Source of the DNA: Streptomyces sp. CB02980 | Lineage (GTDB): Bacteria; Actinomycetota; Actinomycetes; Streptomycetales; Streptomycetaceae | DNA: 64,000 nucleotides | NCBI RefSeq assembly: GCF_014451325.2 | Contig: NZ_JACSCH020000002.1 | Location: 310,001 to 374,000, forward strand | Direction: 5' to 3' | In this document: positions 52,844 through 61,039 of the stretch, piece by piece | How positions within the stretch are numbered: the stretch's first letter is position 1 | How the letters are laid out: the number at the start of each line of letters is the position of its first letter | Program-made: the position numbers and the translations under genes | Notes under the pieces: model-generated | Database searches by the model: none | What the model was told of the DNA's origin: nothing | Seen by the model: only the letters and a program-made list of their open reading frames with translations

Positions 52844-53503
52844 ATGCCCCCGAAGGACTTCCGCGTCTTCCAGCGCAGGAGACGCCGCCCCTGGGGCGTC
52901 CTGGCCCTCGCCATGCTGTCCGGGATCGCGATGATGCGCAACGGAGTGGACCTCGCCGACGGGCCTCCGCAGCCCGCCGCGGCGGCCCGTCCGGTGGCAC
53001 GCCCCGTCGCGCCGCAGGACGGGGCGACCGAGGGTCTGGAGCCGCTGCCCTTCGCCCCCGCCTCCCGGATCAAGATCCCGGCGATCCAGGTGGCGGCCCC
53101 GATCATGGACGTGGGCCTGGACCCGGACGGCTGGGTGGCGGCCCCGCCGCCCCAGGACGCCAATCTCGCCGGCTGGTACCAGAACGGCATCTCTCCCGGG
53201 CAGCGCGGCACCGCGGTGGTCGTCGGCCATGTCGACAACGCCCAGGGACCCGCGGTCTTCTACGGCCTGGGCTCCCTGGAGAAGGGCCAGCACATCGAGG
53301 TGGAGCGGTACGACGGCCGGATCGCGGTCTTCGAGATCTACGGGCTGGAGGTGTACGCGAAGGACGACTTCCCGGGCGTGCAGGTGTACGCCGACACGGG
53401 TGAGCCCGAGCTGCGGGTCATCACCTGCGGCGGCGGCTACACGCGCGCGCGTGGCTACGACGGGAACGTCGTCGTGTACGCGCGGATGGTCGGCTCCCGC
53501 TAG
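52844..53503 (+). CDS. Class F-type sortase
   Basis: A 219-residue transpeptidase anchored by one N-terminal helix (PWGVLALAMLSGIAMM) after a very basic start (VFQRRRRRP). The catalytic triad is visible: His129 in AVVVGHVDN, Cys195 in LRVITCGGG and Arg203 in YTRARGYDG. A substrate-loop stretch reads RIKIPAIQVAAPIMDVGLDP. Class F enzymes occur in actinobacteria and usually join LPXTG-type proteins to the wall. Two candidate substrates lie directly upstream on either strand. AAGGGAGAACC precedes the ATG, and a strong terminator follows. Confidence 0.92.
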   Translation: MPPKDFRVFQRRRRRPWGVLALAMLSGIAMMRNGVDLADGPPQPAAAARPVARPVAPQDGATEGLEPLPFAPASRIKIPAIQVAAPIMDVGLDPDGWVAAPPPQDANLAGWYQNGISPGQRGTAVVVGHVDNAQGPAVFYGLGSLEKGQHIEVERYDGRIAVFEIYGLEVYAKDDFPGVQVYADTGEPELRVITCGGGYTRARGYDGNVVVYARMVGSR

Positions 53504-53515
53504 CGGGACACGGCG

Positions 53516-53547
53516 AAGGGCCCCGGCACCTGGTGCCGGGGCCCTTT
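53516..53547 (+). terminator. Rho-independent-like terminator after the sortase gene
   Basis: AAGGGCCCCGGCACC and its exact complement around a single T, ending in CCCTTT. It lies 12 bp after the sortase stop. It can also act for the convergent deacetylase gene. Confidence 0.85.
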
Positions 53548-53636
53548 CCCGTACGGGAGCCTGTACGGGAGCCCGTACCGCGACCGCACCCGCACCCGAG
53601 CCCGCGGTCCCGGCCGTGCCGTCCCTACCGGAGCGG

Positions 53637-54491
53637 TCAGCGCCGGGGGACGGTGATGTGGTAGCCCGCGTCGAGGAGTTCGGGCAGATAGCGGCGGAGC
53701 GCGGTCACGCTCTGGGCGCGGTCGCCGCCGGCGTCGTGGGAGAGGACGACGACGCCGGGCGCGGCGCCGTCGAGGACGCGGCGGACGATGGTGTCGGCGC
53801 CGGGCTCCTTCCAGTCCAGGGTGTCGACGGTCCATGCGAGCGGCTCCATGCCGAGCTCGGCCCCGATCTCGAAGGAGTGCCGGTTCCAGGCCCCGTAGGG
53901 TGCGCGGTACCAGAGCGGGGCCGTCCCCAGGGTCCGTTCCACGACCTCGCTGGTGGAGCCGAGCTCGTCGCGGATGCGGGAGGGCCGGAGTTCGGGGATG
54001 AGCGGATGCGACCAGGAGTGGTTGCCGACGACGTGCCCGTCCGCGGCCATCTCCCGCAGCAGGTCCGGGTTCTCGACCGCCATCTCGCCGCAGACGAAGA
54101 ACATGGCCCGGCAGTCGTAGCGGCGCAGGGTCTCCAGGATGCCCGGGGTGTAGCGGGGGTCCGGGCCGTCGTCGAAGCTGAGCACCATCGAGCGGCCGAC
54201 CTCGGACATGCTGAGGAAGGGCCGCTGCCGGACCGGCGGCACGGCCCGCCGGAACGCGGGGGGCGCGTACGCGGTCATCGGCTGGAGGCGGTACGCGGTG
54301 GGGCGCAGCCGGGCGGCCTGCGCCTGCGGGCCGGCGGCGGGTCCCGCTCCCCGGCCCGGTGGAGCCGGGGGCGCGGCGGTCCCGCCGGCCGGTTCGGGCG
54401 CCGCGAGCCGGTCCGCCGCGACGACTCCGACGGTGGCGGTGGCCCCGAGGGCGGCGGCGAGCCGCAGCACCGCACGGCGCCCCTTGGGCAT
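53637..54491 (-). CDS. Polysaccharide deacetylase (NodB domain), exported
   Basis: A 284-residue protein. The N-terminus MPKGRRAVLRLAAALGATAT is a Tat-like or membrane-anchor signal, followed by a Pro/Ala linker. The NodB domain has motif 1 MVLSFDDGPD (catalytic and metal-binding Asp), motif 2 GNHSWSHP (metal His), motif 3 YRAPYGAWN, motif 4 VDTLDWKEPG and motif 5 VVLSHDAGG, all intact. It should deacetylate peptidoglycan or another surface glycan. ATG 54491 is chosen because AAAAAGGATCAG precedes it; an upstream ATG at 54506 is possible. It converges with the sortase gene. Confidence 0.9.
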   Translation of the reverse strand: MPKGRRAVLRLAAALGATATVGVVAADRLAAPEPAGGTAAPPAPPGRGAGPAAGPQAQAARLRPTAYRLQPMTAYAPPAFRRAVPPVRQRPFLSMSEVGRSMVLSFDDGPDPRYTPGILETLRRYDCRAMFFVCGEMAVENPDLLREMAADGHVVGNHSWSHPLIPELRPSRIRDELGSTSEVVERTLGTAPLWYRAPYGAWNRHSFEIGAELGMEPLAWTVDTLDWKEPGADTIVRRVLDGAAPGVVVLSHDAGGDRAQSVTALRRYLPELLDAGYHITVPRR

Positions 54492-54511
54492 CTGATCCTT
54501 TTTCATGACCA

Positions 54512-54694
54512 ATGGTTCATACGGATGAGGACCCGCGCGGCTCATCAACACCGACCGCCCCGCCGAAAGCACCCGATGAGCCGATAGCCTCGAAGGTGGG
54601 GACCACCGTGGAGATCGCCCAGGACCTGGTCGCGGAGATCCGCATGTCCGCCGAGCGCGTGAAGGGTGCCGTGACGGGCAGGCCGCTGCCGTGA
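54512..54694 (+). CDS. Possible small protein of unknown function
   Basis: A 60-residue frame beginning MVHTDEDPRGSSTP and containing EPIASKVGTTVEIAQDLVAE then RMSAERVKGAVTG, an amphipathic helical second half. The second half looks coding, but there is no clear ribosome binding site before the ATG, and the stop lies inside a 20-bp tandem repeat. It starts 20 bp from the divergent deacetylase gene. It may be a gene remnant or a real small protein. Confidence 0.3.
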   Translation: MVHTDEDPRGSSTPTAPPKAPDEPIASKVGTTVEIAQDLVAEIRMSAERVKGAVTGRPLP

Positions 54695-54730
54695 CCGGCC
54701 GGCCGCTGCCGTGACCGGCCGCTTCGTGCC
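54671..54730 (+). repeat. Three 20-bp tandem repeats
   Basis: GTGACGGGCAGGCCGCTGCC, then GTGACCGGCCGGCCGCTGCC, then GTGACCGGCCGCTTCGTGCC lie end to end. Divergence grows along the array. They overlap the end of the possible small gene and lie downstream of the capA-like stop. No function is evident. Confidence 0.85.
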
Positions 54731-54759
54731 CTGGACGGCCGGTGCCGGTCGGTGGCGGG

Positions 54760-55977
54760 CTACCTGCCCATCATCAGGCCGTCCTCGGCCCCGCCGCGGC
54801 TGAGCACCACCTGCCGGATGGTGTTCCGGATCTCGGTGTGGCGCGGGTCGGAGCCGTCGGCGGCGCCGAGGTTGACCACTCGGCCGCGTCCGGTGTCGAA
54901 CCACTGGGGTACGAACTCGGCCTTGGTGACCTCCCAGCGCCCGCCGGGGATCCTGGGCGGGCCGAAGGTGAAGCGGCCGATGCTGCCCTGGTTGCCACGG
55001 GGGTCGTAGGCGCCCTCGTGGTTGATCATGTCCCCGGCGATCTGGTCGCCCATCCCGTAGATGATCCAGGTGCCGTTGACCTTCTCGTACGCCTGCGGGA
55101 CATGGGCGTGCGTTCCGAGGATCAGGTCGATGTCGGGGCGGCCGCCGCTCTGGGAGGCGGTGAGCGCCCGGCCGAGCGTGAGCTGCCGCTCGTCGGGTTC
55201 GGTCTGCCACTCGCTGCCCCAGTGGACGCTGACCACGACCACGTCGGCGCCGGCCGCGCGGGCGGCGCGGGCGTCGGCGATCACCTTCTGCTCGTCGAGC
55301 GTCTGCACGGCCCACGGCTGCCCCTCGGGCATCGGATAGCCGTTGGTGTCGTACGTGTAGGCGAGCTGGGCCACGGTGGCACCGCCCGCCTTGAGCAGCG
55401 TGGGCTTCGCCGCCTCCTCGGCCGTACGGGCCGAGCCGGCGTGGCGGACACCTGCGCGGTCCAGGGCGTCGAGGGTGCGGCCGAGGCCCGCCGCTCCGTC
55501 GTCGAGGGTGTGGTTGGAGGCGGTGGAGCAGGAGTCGTAGCCGGTGGCCTTGAGCGCGGCGGCGACCTCGGGCGGCGACTTGAAGGCGGGGTAGCCGGTG
55601 TAGGGCCCGCCGTCCTGCCCGAACACGGTCTCCATGTGACAGATGGCCAGGTCGGCCCGGGAGACGACGGGCTTCACCCCGGAGAGCATCGGCGTGAAGT
55701 CGTAGCCGTTCCCGCCCGCGTCCTGGGCCGCGCGGCGGATGATCGAGTCGTGCGGGAGGACGTCTCCGGAGGCGACGAGGGTGAATCCGACGGGCGCGGA
55801 CGCCCCTCCGGGTGCGGCGGACGGGGCGGCGGGCCGCGCGGATCCCGGTCGCCCGCCCGTGGCCTCGGGGCTGGGGGCTCCCCCGGCCGGGCCGCTCTCG
55901 TCGGTGCAGCCGGTCGCCGCCGCGAGCAGGACGGCGGCGAGCGCCACCACGCCCGCGGGTCTGGTGCGTGAGGTCAT
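54760..55977 (-). CDS. CapA family lipoprotein (metallophosphoesterase-like)
   Basis: A 405-residue lipoprotein: signal with lipobox AAATGC (Cys24), Pro/Ala/Gly linker to about residue 60, then a CapA/PgsA domain. Motifs include FTLVASGDVLPHDSI, DLAICHMETVFG, STASNHTLDDGAAGLG, VVVVSVHWGSEW and LILGTHAHVPQAYEKV. CapA proteins take part in poly-gamma-glutamate or capsule handling; without capBC nearby its role here is open. ATG 55977 chosen. The linker DNA contains GGGGGCTCCCCCGGCCGG, similar to the palindromic element seen at 60144 and 61415. Confidence 0.88.
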   Translation of the reverse strand: MTSRTRPAGVVALAAVLLAAATGCTDESGPAGGAPSPEATGGRPGSARPAAPSAAPGGASAPVGFTLVASGDVLPHDSIIRRAAQDAGGNGYDFTPMLSGVKPVVSRADLAICHMETVFGQDGGPYTGYPAFKSPPEVAAALKATGYDSCSTASNHTLDDGAAGLGRTLDALDRAGVRHAGSARTAEEAAKPTLLKAGGATVAQLAYTYDTNGYPMPEGQPWAVQTLDEQKVIADARAARAAGADVVVVSVHWGSEWQTEPDERQLTLGRALTASQSGGRPDIDLILGTHAHVPQAYEKVNGTWIIYGMGDQIAGDMINHEGAYDPRGNQGSIGRFTFGPPRIPGGRWEVTKAEFVPQWFDTGRGRVVNLGAADGSDPRHTEIRNTIRQVVLSRGGAEDGLMMGR

Positions 55978-56247
55978 GTCGGCACTCCGCCCGATTCGTG
56001 GGATGAACATCTGTTCACATGAATTCATCTCGCGAGAAAGCCGCAGTCAAGGGTCAAGGCCGCAGAACGACAGGAACCCCGCTGAAACGGACGCAGCGAC
56101 TCCGGTCGACCACTTCACGACCGCTCGCCTTACCATTCGCCGCTCGGTCCGACCGTTCGTCGCAGACCGATGTGCGTTCCCTGTCCCTCGCCGTCCGAAT
56201 GGGTTCCGATACGCCCCGGACGACGAGCCGCAGGAGAGGCGGGGAGC

Positions 56248-56805
56248 ATGACTACGGCGACCACCGACGAACGGACCCTCGAGGAGCTGCAGCGGGACCA
56301 CGGCCCCGCGCTCCTCTCCTTCCTGCTCGGCCTCACCTACGGGGACCGCCAGCGGGCCGAGGACCTCGTCCAGGAGACCCTGGTACGGGCCTGGCTGCAT
56401 CCCGAGGCCTTCGACGGCCCCTACGATTCGATGCGCCCCTGGCTCTTCACCGTGGCCCGCCGCCTCGCCATCGACGCCCGGCGCTCACGCCTCGCCCGGC
56501 CCGCCGAGATCGGGGACGGCGTCCTCGCGGTGACCCCCGACCCCGACGACGCCACCGCCTCGGCCGAGGCCGCGCTCGACGTACGGGCGGCCGTCCGCGA
56601 ACTGAGCCCCGAGCACCGCGCCGTCCTGGTCCGGATCTACTTCCACGGCCTGACCGTCAACGAGGCCGCCGTCGACCTCGGCATCCCGGCCGGCACCGTC
56701 AAGTCCCGCTCCCACTACGCGCTGCGGCAGCTGGGCCGGTCGCTGCCCGGCTACCGGCCGCACCGCGCGGCCGTTGCCCGGCCCCGCGTCACGGCCCCAC
56801 AATGA
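56248..56805 (+). CDS. ECF sigma factor
   Basis: A 185-residue ECF sigma factor. Region 2 reads LLSFLLGLTYGDRQRAEDLV then QETLVRAWLHPEAFD and MRPWLFTVARRLAIDARRSR. Region 4 reads VRELSPEHRAVLVRIYFHGL then TVNEAAVDLGIPAGTVKSRS. It directs RNA polymerase to a small regulon. No anti-sigma factor gene is adjacent: the next gene is a thioesterase 4 bp downstream. ATG 56248 follows CAGGAGAGGCGGGGAGC. An upstream in-frame ATG at 56170 is less likely. Confidence 0.92.
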   Translation: MTTATTDERTLEELQRDHGPALLSFLLGLTYGDRQRAEDLVQETLVRAWLHPEAFDGPYDSMRPWLFTVARRLAIDARRSRLARPAEIGDGVLAVTPDPDDATASAEAALDVRAAVRELSPEHRAVLVRIYFHGLTVNEAAVDLGIPAGTVKSRSHYALRQLGRSLPGYRPHRAAVARPRVTAPQ

Positions 56806-56809
56806 CGCC

Positions 56810-57223
56810 GTGACGCTGACACTCGCCGCCGCCGAAAAGATCCTCGCCGACAACTTCGCGCCCTGGGTGCTCGATCTGGGACTCACCGTCGAATCGGTCG
56901 ACGGCCAGGAGGCCGTGCTCCGGCTCCCGTGGTCGGAGCGGCTCGCCCGGGAGGGCGGGGGCCTGTCCGGGCAGGCCCTGATGGCCGCCGCCGACACGGC
57001 GACGGTGATCGCGGTCGCCGCGGCCCGGGGCGGCTTCGTGCCCATGACCACCGTCCAGCAGTCGATCAGCTTCCAGCGGGCGGTCGTCGGCGCCGACGTC
57101 CTGGTGCGGGCCCGGCTCACCAAGGCGGGAAAGCGGATGGCCTTCGCCGACATCACCATGACGGCCGAGGGCACGGAGGAGACCGCGGCCCACGCGACCG
57201 CGGTGTACGCGCTCCTCGGCTGA
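56810..57223 (+). CDS. PaaI family thioesterase
   Basis: A 137-residue hot-dog-fold protein. The family core is SGQALMAAADTATVIAVAAA, followed by MTTVQQSISFQRAVVGADVL and RARLTKAGKRMAFADITMTA. It should hydrolyse an acyl- or aryl-CoA thioester as a tetramer. GTG 56810 begins 4 bp after the sigma factor stop, so the two genes are probably one transcript. The substrate is not evident; no CoA pathway genes are adjacent. Confidence 0.87.
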   Translation: MTLTLAAAEKILADNFAPWVLDLGLTVESVDGQEAVLRLPWSERLAREGGGLSGQALMAAADTATVIAVAAARGGFVPMTTVQQSISFQRAVVGADVLVRARLTKAGKRMAFADITMTAEGTEETAAHATAVYALLG

Positions 57224-57506
57224 GCACCCACTCCCCGGCCGCCACCCCGGCGGCCGGCGGAGCCGCTGCCGCCGCTGACTCTGCCGCCGCGCTGACTCTG
57301 CTGCCGCCGCTGCCTCTGCCGCCGAAGACGCCTCCCCCGCCCCGTACACCTCCCGGAACATCAGTAATCCCACCGGCACCGATCCGGCCGGGAAACGTAT
57401 CCGAAACCACACGGGCGAGTTGAGCAAAGCGGGACACGCGGGCGCCCTCCACGGAGGAAGCTCTCCCCGGGTCCCACACGTCCGGGTCCCCGATGTCCGG
57501 GAGAAG
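57224..57506. other. 283-bp gene-free region with triplet-like low complexity
   Basis: From 57245 to 57325 the sequence is an irregular run of GCCGCTGCCGCC and GACTCTGCCGCC units. The rest has no recognised signal apart from whatever promotes the gene at 57507. Confidence 0.5.
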
Positions 57507-58019
57507 GTGGGAGCGTTGCGCCCCGAGAGCACGAACGGCGCCGGCGGCACGAGTGGCGGCGAACTCGCCGTCCCGATGGCCTGGCTGTGCGCCGAGTACC
57601 TGGCCGACGAGGTGCTGCGGGCCGCCGCCCTCGTGGCACCCGGCTCACTGGAGTACCGGGCGGGCCTCCAGGCGCTCGCCCTCACCGTCCACCTCTCGGA
57701 GGAACCGGACGGACCGGTGGGCGGCCGGCCCGCGGGCCGCGTCGAGGAATGGCTGCGGCACACGGCGTACGACCGGCCCTGGCCCCCCTGGGTCGAGGAG
57801 CGGCTCGCGGCGCGCCGCGCGGCCGGCGGCGACGGCCCCGACCTGGCGCTCGCGGAGACGGCGTGGCGCGGCCTGCGCGACACCTGGGTCCGCGCCGCCG
57901 ACCTCGACGGCCGGACGGACGAGGAGTCCGGCTGCACGGTCGACGAGGAGGAGCAGGTCTGGCTGCCCGCCTGGAAGCTGGGCCTGCCGCTCGCCCATCT
58001 CTCGCTGCACCTGCGCTGA
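57507..58019 (+). CDS. Conserved actinobacterial protein of unknown function
   Basis: A soluble acidic protein of about 170 residues. The most protein-like part runs from LAVPMAWLCAEYLADEVLRA through EYRAGLQALALTVHLSEEPD and VEEWLRHTAYDRPWPPWVEE to QVWLPAWKLGLPLAHLSLHL, mostly helical with many Trp and Leu. No catalytic motif or membrane segment is seen. The start is uncertain: I give GTG 57507; TTG 57516 (with AGGTGG before it) and TTG 57420 are alternatives. It converges with the sensor kinase gene. Confidence 0.6.
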   Translation: MGALRPESTNGAGGTSGGELAVPMAWLCAEYLADEVLRAAALVAPGSLEYRAGLQALALTVHLSEEPDGPVGGRPAGRVEEWLRHTAYDRPWPPWVEERLAARRAAGGDGPDLALAETAWRGLRDTWVRAADLDGRTDEESGCTVDEEEQVWLPAWKLGLPLAHLSLHLR

Positions 58020-58047
58020 CCCGTCCCCCTGCCCGTTCCCTACGCGG

Positions 58048-59256
58048 TCAGGCCGGCGAACGGTGCACGCCGGGGCGGTACTTGGGGATGCGCACCGTCA
58101 CCTTCATCCCCGCGCCGACCCCCGTCTCGATGACGAGTCCGTACTCCGCGCCGTACACCTGGCGCAGCCGCTCGTCCACATTGGAGAGGCCGATGCCGGA
58201 GCCGGCGGGGTGCTCTCCGCGCAGGACCGCGCGCAGCAGCTCCGGGTCCATGCCGATGCCGTCGTCCTCGACGGTCACCACGGCCTCCGCGCCCGCGTCG
58301 CGGGCGGCGATCGTGACCCGGCAGCCCCGCTCCCGGTCCTCGAGGCCGTGCTTCACGGCGTTCTCCACGAGGGGCTGGAGGCACAGGAAGGGCAGGGTGA
58401 CCGGCAGTACCTCGGGGGCGATCTGCAGCGTCACCTTCAGCCGGTCCCCGAAGCGTGCCCCGGCGAGCGCCAAGTACTGCTCGATGGACCGCAGTTCGTC
58501 GGCGAGCTGGGCGAACTCTCCGTGCTTGCGGAAGGAGTAGCGGGTGAAGTCGGCGAATTCGAGGAGGAGTTCGCGCGCCTGCTCCGGGTCGGTGCGGACG
58601 AACGAGGCGATGGCGGCGAGGGAGTTGAAGATGAAGTGCGGGGAGATCTGCGCGCGCAGCGCACGGATCTCGGCCTCCACGATGCGGGTGCGCGAGCGGT
58701 CGAGTTCGGCGAGCTCCAGCTGTACGGAGGCCCAGCGGGCCACCTCGGTCGCGGCCCGCACCAGGACGGCCGACTCCCGCGAGCCGTAGGCGACGAGCGC
58801 GCCGAGCACCCCGTCCTCCCCGGTGAGCGGGGCGATGACCGCCCAGCGCAGCGGGCAGGCGGGGTCGGCGCAGTCCGTGTGCACGGACCGGCTGCGGCCG
58901 GTCTCCAGGGTCTCGGCCGCCTGTTCCGGCACGTGCGCCCGGTGATGGTCCTCGCCCGGTCCGTCCCAGGCGAGGACGGCGCCCCGGTCGGTGAGACAGA
59001 GCGCCTCGGTGCCGAGCAGCGAGCGGAGGGTGCCGGCCGCCCTGCGCGCGGTCTCCTCGGTGAGCCCGGCGCGGAGCGGCGGGGCGGCGAGGGAGGCGGT
59101 GTGCAGGGTGTGGAAGGTGGCCCGTTCGACGGGTGTGCCGAGGTCGGGATCGGCGGCGCGGCCACCGCGCCGGGCGGCGAACCGCCCGAGGACGAAGCCC
59201 GCGGCGAGCAGCACGGCGCCGGCGGCGGCCGCGGCGGCGAGGGCGATGCCGCTCAT
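58048..59256 (-). CDS. LytS-type sensor histidine kinase
   Basis: A 402-residue kinase. One N-terminal membrane helix (SGIALAAAAAAGAVLLAAGF) is followed by a GAF-like sensor region (about 60-190, with LGTEALCLTDRGAVLAWDG and DCADPACPLRWAVIAPL). The His_kinase domain carries the phosphoacceptor QISPHFIFNSLAAIASF. The ATPase has N-box LVENAVKHG, DDGIGMD and GSGIGLSNVDERL. This is the LytS/YehU group that works with LytTR regulators. Its ATG overlaps the symporter stop (ATGA). Its likely partner is the LytTR regulator at 61555-62322, first gene of the same-strand group. Confidence 0.92.
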   Translation of the reverse strand: MSGIALAAAAAAGAVLLAAGFVLGRFAARRGGRAADPDLGTPVERATFHTLHTASLAAPPLRAGLTEETARRAAGTLRSLLGTEALCLTDRGAVLAWDGPGEDHHRAHVPEQAAETLETGRSRSVHTDCADPACPLRWAVIAPLTGEDGVLGALVAYGSRESAVLVRAATEVARWASVQLELAELDRSRTRIVEAEIRALRAQISPHFIFNSLAAIASFVRTDPEQARELLLEFADFTRYSFRKHGEFAQLADELRSIEQYLALAGARFGDRLKVTLQIAPEVLPVTLPFLCLQPLVENAVKHGLEDRERGCRVTIAARDAGAEAVVTVEDDGIGMDPELLRAVLRGEHPAGSGIGLSNVDERLRQVYGAEYGLVIETGVGAGMKVTVRIPKYRPGVHRSPA

Positions 59257-61031
59257 CGGCGGACCTCCTGGGCGGCGGCGGGGACGGTACCGGTGATCTC
59301 CTCCGGCAGATGGAGGCGGGCGAGGAGCGCCGGAGTGCCGGGCGGGATGCGGCGGGGCGTGGCCAGGGAGACCAGAACCATGGTGAGGAAGCCGAGCGGC
59401 ACCGACCAGACCGCAGGCCAGGCCATCAGGGTGTGCGGCCAGCCCTCGGGGGCGAGCCCGGCCCGGGTCGCCATCACGGCCGCGAGCGCGGAGCCGCCGC
59501 CCAGCAGCAGCCCGGCCGTCGCACCGGGCGGGGTGAGGCGCCGCCACCAGATGCCGAGGACGAGCAGCGGGCAGAAGGAGGAGGCGGAGACGGCGAACGC
59601 GAGGCCGACGGCGTCGGCGACCGGCACCTTCGAGGCGAACACCCCCACGGCCAGCGGTACGGCGGTGGCGAGCAGGGTCGCGAGACGGAAGTGCCGTACG
59701 CCCCGGGACGGCAGGACGTCCTGGGTGAGGACTCCGGCGACGGACATGGTCAGCCCCGAGGCTGTGGAGAGGAAGGCGGCGAAGGCGCCGCCTGCGAGGA
59801 GCGCGCCCAGGAGGTCGCCGAGCAGCCCGCCCAGGATGCGGTCGGGCAGCACGAGCACGGCGGCGTCGGCGGAGCCGGTGAGGGCGAGCTCGGGGGCGTA
59901 GATCCGGCCGAGGGCGCCGTAGAGCGGCGGCAGCAGGTAGAAGGCGCCGACGAGTCCGAGCACGACGAGGGTGGTGCGGCGGGCGGCCCGGCCGTGCGGG
60001 CTGGTGTAGAAGCGGACGGCGACGTGCGGCAGGCCCATGGTGCCGAGGAAGGTCGCGAGGATCAGTCCGTACGTGGCGTACAGCTGGTGTCCGTCGCGGC
60101 CCCCGGCCAGCGGCTGCGACCAGCCGAGCGGAGCGAGACGGGAGTCCCCCCGGCCGGAGGCAGGGGAAGGGTCCGCACCGCCGGCGACCCTCTCGGGCAG
60201 TGCCGCTCCCGGCGCGAAGGCGAGGGTCGTGCCGCCGGTGACGTGATGGGTGCCGGGGGCGAGGGTCACGGTCCGCTTCTCGTACGGGACCGAGTCGACG
60301 CTGCCGGTGACCGTGACGGTGAGCGGGTCGTCGAGACCGATCCGTACCGTGTCGGCGACCTTGACGACGGTGTGGCCGCGCAGCACGGCGGGGGCGTCGA
60401 AGCGGGCCCTGGGTGCCCCGTCGGCGTACCAGGCGGCGAGCAGGAAGAGGACGGGGACGAGCAGGGCGGTCAGCTTCAGCCAGTACTGGAAGGCCTGCAC
60501 GAAGGTGATGCTGCGCATGCCGCCCGCGGCGACGGTGCCGGTGACCACGAGGGCGACGAGCAGCCCGCCGACCCAGTCGGGGGCGCCGGTGAGGATCTCC
60601 AGGGTGAGCCCGGCGCCCTGGAGTTGGGGCAGCAGGTACAGCCAGCCGATGCCGACGACGAAGAGGCTGGCGAGACGGCGCACCTGCGGGGATTCGAGGC
60701 GGGCCTCGGCGAAGTCGGAGAGGGTGTACGCCCCGGAGCGGCGCAGCGGGGCGGCGACGAGGACCAGCAGCACGAGGTAGCCGGCGGTGTAGCCGACCGG
60801 GTACCAGAGCATCGCGGGGCCCTGGACGAGGACGAGCCCGGCGATGCCGAGGAAGGAGGCGGCGGAGAGGTACTCGCCGCTGATGGCGGCGGCGTTGAGG
60901 CCGGGCCGGACGGTGCGCGAGGCCACGTAGAAGTCGGAGGTCGTCCGGGAGATCCGCAGGCCGAGGGCGCCGATGAGGACGGTGGCGAGGACGACGGCGG
61001 TGACGGCGGCGACGGCGTAGGTCTGGTTCAC
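59253..61031 (-). CDS. Sodium/solute symporter (ActP/MctP-like)
   Basis: A 592-residue SSS-family symporter with about thirteen hydrophobic segments. Family stretches include SRTVRPGLNAAAISGEYLSA, ASFLGIAGLVLVQGPAMLWY, PVGYTAGYLVLLVL and FAAFLSTASGLTMSVAG. It resembles acetate or monocarboxylate symporters. An extra extracytoplasmic or loop region (about 225-305) contains PSPASGRGDS, encoded by an in-frame palindromic element. GTG 61031 lies 8 bp after the DUF485 stop, the usual partner. Translationally coupled to the histidine kinase. Confidence 0.9.
   Translation of the reverse strand: MNQTYAVAAVTAVVLATVLIGALGLRISRTTSDFYVASRTVRPGLNAAAISGEYLSAASFLGIAGLVLVQGPAMLWYPVGYTAGYLVLLVLVAAPLRRSGAYTLSDFAEARLESPQVRRLASLFVVGIGWLYLLPQLQGAGLTLEILTGAPDWVGGLLVALVVTGTVAAGGMRSITFVQAFQYWLKLTALLVPVLFLLAAWYADGAPRARFDAPAVLRGHTVVKVADTVRIGLDDPLTVTVTGSVDSVPYEKRTVTLAPGTHHVTGGTTLAFAPGAALPERVAGGADPSPASGRGDSRLAPLGWSQPLAGGRDGHQLYATYGLILATFLGTMGLPHVAVRFYTSPHGRAARRTTLVVLGLVGAFYLLPPLYGALGRIYAPELALTGSADAAVLVLPDRILGGLLGDLLGALLAGGAFAAFLSTASGLTMSVAGVLTQDVLPSRGVRHFRLATLLATAVPLAVGVFASKVPVADAVGLAFAVSASSFCPLLVLGIWWRRLTPPGATAGLLLGGGSALAAVMATRAGLAPEGWPHTLMAWPAVWSVPLGFLTMVLVSLATPRRIPPGTPALLARLHLPEEITGTVPAAAQEVRR
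60144..60170. repeat. Palindromic element inside the symporter gene (copy 1)
   Basis: GTCCCCCCGGCCGGAGG followed by CAGGGGAAGG. It can fold through CCCC/GGGG and GGCC. 24 of 27 bases match the copy at 61415-61441 in the neighbouring gene. On the minus strand it is read PSPASGRGDS within the symporter. Confidence 0.8.
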
Positions 61032-61039
61032 GCGGCGCT

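Noticed and set aside
57245..57325. Triplet-like GCC/CTG array as a functional microsatellite
   Set aside because: Units are irregular and lie between genes. Simple composition bias explains it.
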